In this document: positions 61,307-64,000 of the stretch, in pieces
Layout: every line of letters begins with the position of its first letter
Numbering within the stretch: the stretch's first letter is position 1
From: Halobacillus faecis
GTDB taxonomy: Bacteria; Bacillota; Bacilli; Bacillales; Halobacillaceae
NCBI RefSeq assembly: GCF_007991335.1
Contig: NZ_BJYD01000028.1
Coordinates: 41,393-105,392, forward strand
Length of the DNA stretch: 64,000 nt
Reading direction: 5' to 3'
Translations under genes and position numbers: made by a program
The notes under the pieces: model-generated
The model's database searches: none
The model's input: the letters and a program-made list of their open reading frames with translations, nothing else
What the model was told of the DNA's origin: nothing

Positions 61307-61362
61307 AAAGTGCCTGACCCCCACCACGTTAACACTTTAATGCAGTGGGGGTAAGACACTTT
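61307..61362. repeat. REP-like palindrome, copy 3
   Basis: AAAGTGCCTGACCCCCAC ... GTGGGGGTAAGACACTTT with GTTAACACTTTAATG inside, i.e. inverted relative to copies 1 and 2. Confidence 0.85.
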
Positions 61363-61661
61363 CATACGGCTTACTTTTCGCTGACACATTGAATCATTTT
61401 CTTGTGGGGTTAAGCTACATCATAAAAATGGAGAAGACAAGCATGATATAGGTCGCATAAAAACTCATTTTAATTATGGAAAAGGGAGAGTTCTCAAATT
61501 TTCAAACGATGGAAACCATCATAAAATAGGTAAGAGAAATGAGTTAATCGGGGCTTTTTTCTATTCTCCACTAACCTACTCTGTTATGATATGTCTGGGG
61601 TGACTATATACACAGGTATAAAGATAGGGTTAGGGAGACCAATCGACGTAAGGAAGATCAT
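61363..61661. other. Intergenic, promoter of the receiver gene
   Basis: 300 bases without a gene. The ribosome binding site AAGGAAG lies before 61662. No further motif recognised. Confidence 0.35.
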
Positions 61662-62015
61662 ATGCCCACTGCAATATTGGTAGATAATACTCGAGATAAA
61701 CTAAGATTGAAAAGTATATTAGAAAGGCATTCCTATACAGTTTTGGCGGAAACTGAAAAGGGCGCGGAGATCCTCTCACTGTACAATCGCTATCAACCAG
61801 ATCTAGTGCTTATGGATGTTCAAATCTCACATAGGCAAGGTCTAAAATATTTAAAGGAACTTCGCAGTGAGTACCCAAAAGCACAGGTGATTGTATGTTC
61901 TGAGCACAGTGATATCCAATTACTTGACCAGTGCGCTTCTATTGGAGTGATTGACTTCATTCAGAAGCCACTTCTTCACAGACTCTCTTCAGCGATAGAA
62001 AAAATTAGAACATAA
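61662..62015 (+). CDS. Stand-alone response-regulator receiver domain
   Basis: A 117-residue CheY-like protein. The phosphoryl-acceptor Asp52 (LVLMDVQ), Ser80 (VIVCSEHS) and Lys102 (FIQKP) are present; the acidic pair is D8-N9 (LVDNTRD), so one acid of the pocket is replaced by Asn. No output domain. No histidine kinase nearby, but a decayed second receiver follows 115 bp downstream. AAGGAAG before the ATG. Partner unknown. Confidence 0.88.
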   Translation: MPTAILVDNTRDKLRLKSILERHSYTVLAETEKGAEILSLYNRYQPDLVLMDVQISHRQGLKYLKELRSEYPKAQVIVCSEHSDIQLLDQCASIGVIDFIQKPLLHRLSSAIEKIRT

Positions 62016-62130
62016 ATCATTCACCCCTACTGGTCAGTGTAAGATACATGCACTGGCTTTTTTTATGTTTGCTTAAATATATCCATCGGGATGCTTTCAC
62101 TATACTGAGATCTTTTCATTTAAAAAGGGC

Positions 62131-62270
62131 GCACTAATTATTGATGATTCCTCAATTAGGAAATAATAGAATCCATTCTTGTGATTGCCGAAGCTTTGAA
62201 TGCAATTGTAGGATTTAATGAGTATAAGTCACATAAGCCGGACTTCGTACTGTCACTCTTCGGTACTTAA
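62131..62270 (+). pseudogene. Decayed receiver-domain gene
   Basis: The frame from 62131 reads ALIIDDSSIRK and then meets TAA and TAG; after a +2 shift it continues ILVIAEALNAIVGFNEYKSHKPDFVLSLF to a TAA at 62268. This is the order of a CheY-like receiver (acidic pair in IDDSS, the PDxVL strand), with the phosphoryl-acceptor Asp lost. It lies just behind the intact receiver gene, so it is probably the remnant of a tandem receiver. Confidence 0.65.
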
Positions 62271-63334
62271 TTCAGATCTGAGAGTGAAATTCTATATAGC
62301 TTGTCATCATTTTCCTGTGGATCACCACGCCCATCTGTATTATTACTAATGAAATAAAGATCATTATCCTTTACCTGGACATCCCGAATCCTTCCAAGAC
62401 CAGTAATCACTTCACGGTATTCACCTGTTTCAAGATTAAATTCTAAAACGGCAGATCCTCTTAATGCTGCAACAAAAAGTATTCCTTCAAAATTGTCCAT
62501 TCCAGATGGTGCCCAGGTGGAGCTATCTCCAGAAGTAAATAGAGGCGAAACCATTCCATCTTGTTCTTCAGAGCCTTCTATAACCGGCCAACCGTAATTT
62601 TGACCAGCTTCAATCAAATTAATCTCATCGTTTGCATGATCCCCGTGTTCACTTGCATACATCGTACCATCTGACAACCAAGTCATCCCTTGAGGGTTGC
62701 GATGTCCACGGCTATAAACATAGGAACCCGCAAATGGGTTATCATCTGGGATCGATCCATCCAAGTTCATTCTTAGAATTTTTCCACCTAATGAATCTAG
62801 GTCTTGTGCTATTTCAGGATCAGAAGCATCCCCAGCCGTAGCGTAGAGTTTTTCATCAGGACCGATTTTCAGTCTTCCTCCATGATGGTAAGTACCGCTG
62901 GGGATTTGGTCAAGAAGCAGATCCTCCTCTCTCCATACACGATCTTCCAACCGAAGCGTTACGATACGATTCAATTGTTCTTCACCATCTTCATACGTGT
63001 AATAGGCATAGGCAAGGTTCGATTCGGAAAAGTCAGGGGCAAGAACAAAACCAAGCAACCCTGCCTCTGAAGCTGTGGATACCTCTTCTTCAAGCTCTAC
63101 GCTTTGCCTTTGTACTTCCCCATCTTCTATTTTGACAATGTTCCCTGATCTTTCTGTTAAATAAAAGGTATCTTCCCTTTTTTCGATGGACCACGGAACT
63201 TCCAGGTTATCTGCTATAACTTCCAAACCTTCAGCAGGTAGAGGCGATTCTTCCTGTTTATTATCGCCCGAATGATCAGAGCAACCTGTTATCAAAAAGA
63301 AGATAGTCATTGATAACGCTAAGAGTTTTTTCAA
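62267..63334 (-). CDS. PQQ-dependent sugar dehydrogenase-type lipoprotein
   Basis: A 355-residue lipoprotein (lipobox ITGC) with the six-bladed propeller of soluble glucose dehydrogenase/aldose sugar dehydrogenase. Seen: VPWSIEKREDTFYLTERSGN, GLLGFVLAPDF, the catalytic His in YHHGGRLKIGPD, RGHRNPQGMTW, and EHGDHANDEINLI. Asd-type enzymes oxidise sugars to lactones with PQQ on the outer face. TTG start 63334 with AGAGGAGA at 8 nt. No PQQ-biosynthesis gene here, so PQQ may come from outside or the cofactor may differ. Monocistronic. Confidence 0.88.
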   Translation of the reverse strand: MKKLLALSMTIFFLITGCSDHSGDNKQEESPLPAEGLEVIADNLEVPWSIEKREDTFYLTERSGNIVKIEDGEVQRQSVELEEEVSTASEAGLLGFVLAPDFSESNLAYAYYTYEDGEEQLNRIVTLRLEDRVWREEDLLLDQIPSGTYHHGGRLKIGPDEKLYATAGDASDPEIAQDLDSLGGKILRMNLDGSIPDDNPFAGSYVYSRGHRNPQGMTWLSDGTMYASEHGDHANDEINLIEAGQNYGWPVIEGSEEQDGMVSPLFTSGDSSTWAPSGMDNFEGILFVAALRGSAVLEFNLETGEYREVITGLGRIRDVQVKDNDLYFISNNTDGRGDPQENDDKLYRISLSDLN

Positions 63335-63863
63335 ATTTATATCTCCTCTCTCTTCTATCTCCACTGAAGTGAGGGGCTGTTCTAGTGCTTCCTCATTTCA
63401 GTCACGTCCGTCTACATGAACGGATGTGTTCTATTTGGAAAAATGCTATATTTTCTGTGTTCATAAATCAAGAATTGAAGCGCATGAACCGTCACCGTGC
63501 TTCAATTCTTTAAGCATCCTAACCGGGCAATTATCTCATCTCAAATAGTTCAAACGATCCCTTAGCAAAGTCATTTTATCTTTCATACGAATCACATTTA
63601 TTTTCTTAATTTAGTTACTTCCCATTATACATGAGCAGACAGAAAGTAATGATGTCCGAGATTCTTCGATAACGTCATTCAAATGAACTCAGACCATACT
63701 ACCATTTCAATCAGACTCATATATAAGAGATCACGTACCTATAAAAAAAGAAGCGCCTCAAAGGAGACACTTCCTCTTTGTTAATTATTTATGGAATGCT
63801 AAATATGTATCTTCTCTTTCCGACTAAACTCAAAGCTGCCGAAGGTGAAATTCAGCCTTTATT
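63335..63863. other. Intergenic stretch, 530 bases
   Basis: No conserved protein or RNA motif. An imperfect hairpin lies near 63740-63780. Several stops in all frames. Confidence 0.4.
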
Positions 63864-63914
63864 AAAGGTGCCTGCCCCCCATCACGGTAACACATTTTGG
63901 GGGTCAGGCACTTT
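63864..63914. repeat. REP-like palindrome, copy 4
   Basis: AAAGGTGCCTGCCCCCCA ... TTGGGGGTCAGGCACTTTT with GGTAACACATTTTGG inside. Same orientation as copy 3. Confidence 0.8.
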
Positions 63915-63950
63915 TTGCTGGCTCTCCCTCTACACCAAAATGAGCATACA

Positions 63951-63981
63951 AAAAAACCTTCAGGAGATGAATCCTGAAGGG
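63951..63981 (-). terminator. Terminator of a gene right of the window
   Basis: Minus-strand stem CCTTCAGGATTCA / TCTCCTGAAGG followed by TTTTTT. Confidence 0.8.
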
Positions 63982-64000
63982 CTAATGGATAATGTGGCGG

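Overview
The window looks like the chromosome of an endospore-forming, moderately halophilic Bacillaceae (Halobacillus/Pontibacillus/Virgibacillus type). The basis is a complete gerA-type germinant-receptor operon behind a sigma-G-like promoter, a CwlC-like mother-cell amidase behind a sigma-K-like -10, sppA-yteJ in the Bacillus order, an ectoine synthase gene, strong AGGAGG ribosome binding sites, and many TTG/GTG starts. No rRNA, tRNA, CRISPR array, complete insertion sequence or prophage was found.

Layout. 0-7 kb: ASCH protein, sppA-yteJ, gerXA-gerXB-gerXC. 7-20 kb: a patchwork of short units (serine hydrolase, GNATs, a lipoprotein with a SecDF-P1-like end, an aberrant NRAMP transporter, a Ca2+/cation antiporter, nucleotidyltransferase, SDR, AhpD-like protein, COG2509 FAD dehydrogenase). 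20-30 kb: EamA exporter, a secreted type I pullulanase with a cre site, groups of small membrane proteins, a solitary ectC, a toast-rack lipoprotein. 29-36 kb: c-di-GMP proteins (GGDEF and a YkuI-like EAL), a four-domain cell-wall hydrolase, and dus. 36-44 kb: a decayed gene copy, a nucleotidyltransferase, a CNNM/CorC transporter downstream of a yybP-ykoY (Mn2+) riboswitch, and a TelA pair. 44-46.5 kb: an AT-rich island with a TIR-like (CAP12/PCTIR) protein and a DUF1643 protein, probably horizontally acquired and defence-related. 46.8-48 kb: DUF819 transporter.

48.9-59.7 kb: a minus-strand catabolic cluster encoding two tandem-SnoaL proteins, a sodium:solute symporter, a LacI regulator, an SDR, an iron alcohol dehydrogenase, an aldehyde dehydrogenase, a cupin, an alpha/beta hydrolase and an HpcH/HpaI aldolase. 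Four identical 16-bp palindromes precede three of these transcription units and are the likely LacI operators. I read it as a Na+-coupled uptake and oxidation pathway ending in aldolase cleavage to pyruvate (or a similar keto acid) plus an aldehyde; the substrate is unknown. This is the best candidate for an undescribed system. A broken copy of its hydrolase/cupin junction lies 14 kb away at 36.7 kb.

60-64 kb: a membrane-anchored coiled-coil protein with two Ltp domains, a lone receiver domain beside a decayed second receiver, and a PQQ-type sugar dehydrogenase lipoprotein. Four dispersed REP-like palindromes (46.6, 48.1, 61.3, 63.9 kb) and two 21-bp tandem arrays (21.7 and 26.7 kb) are the repeats seen.
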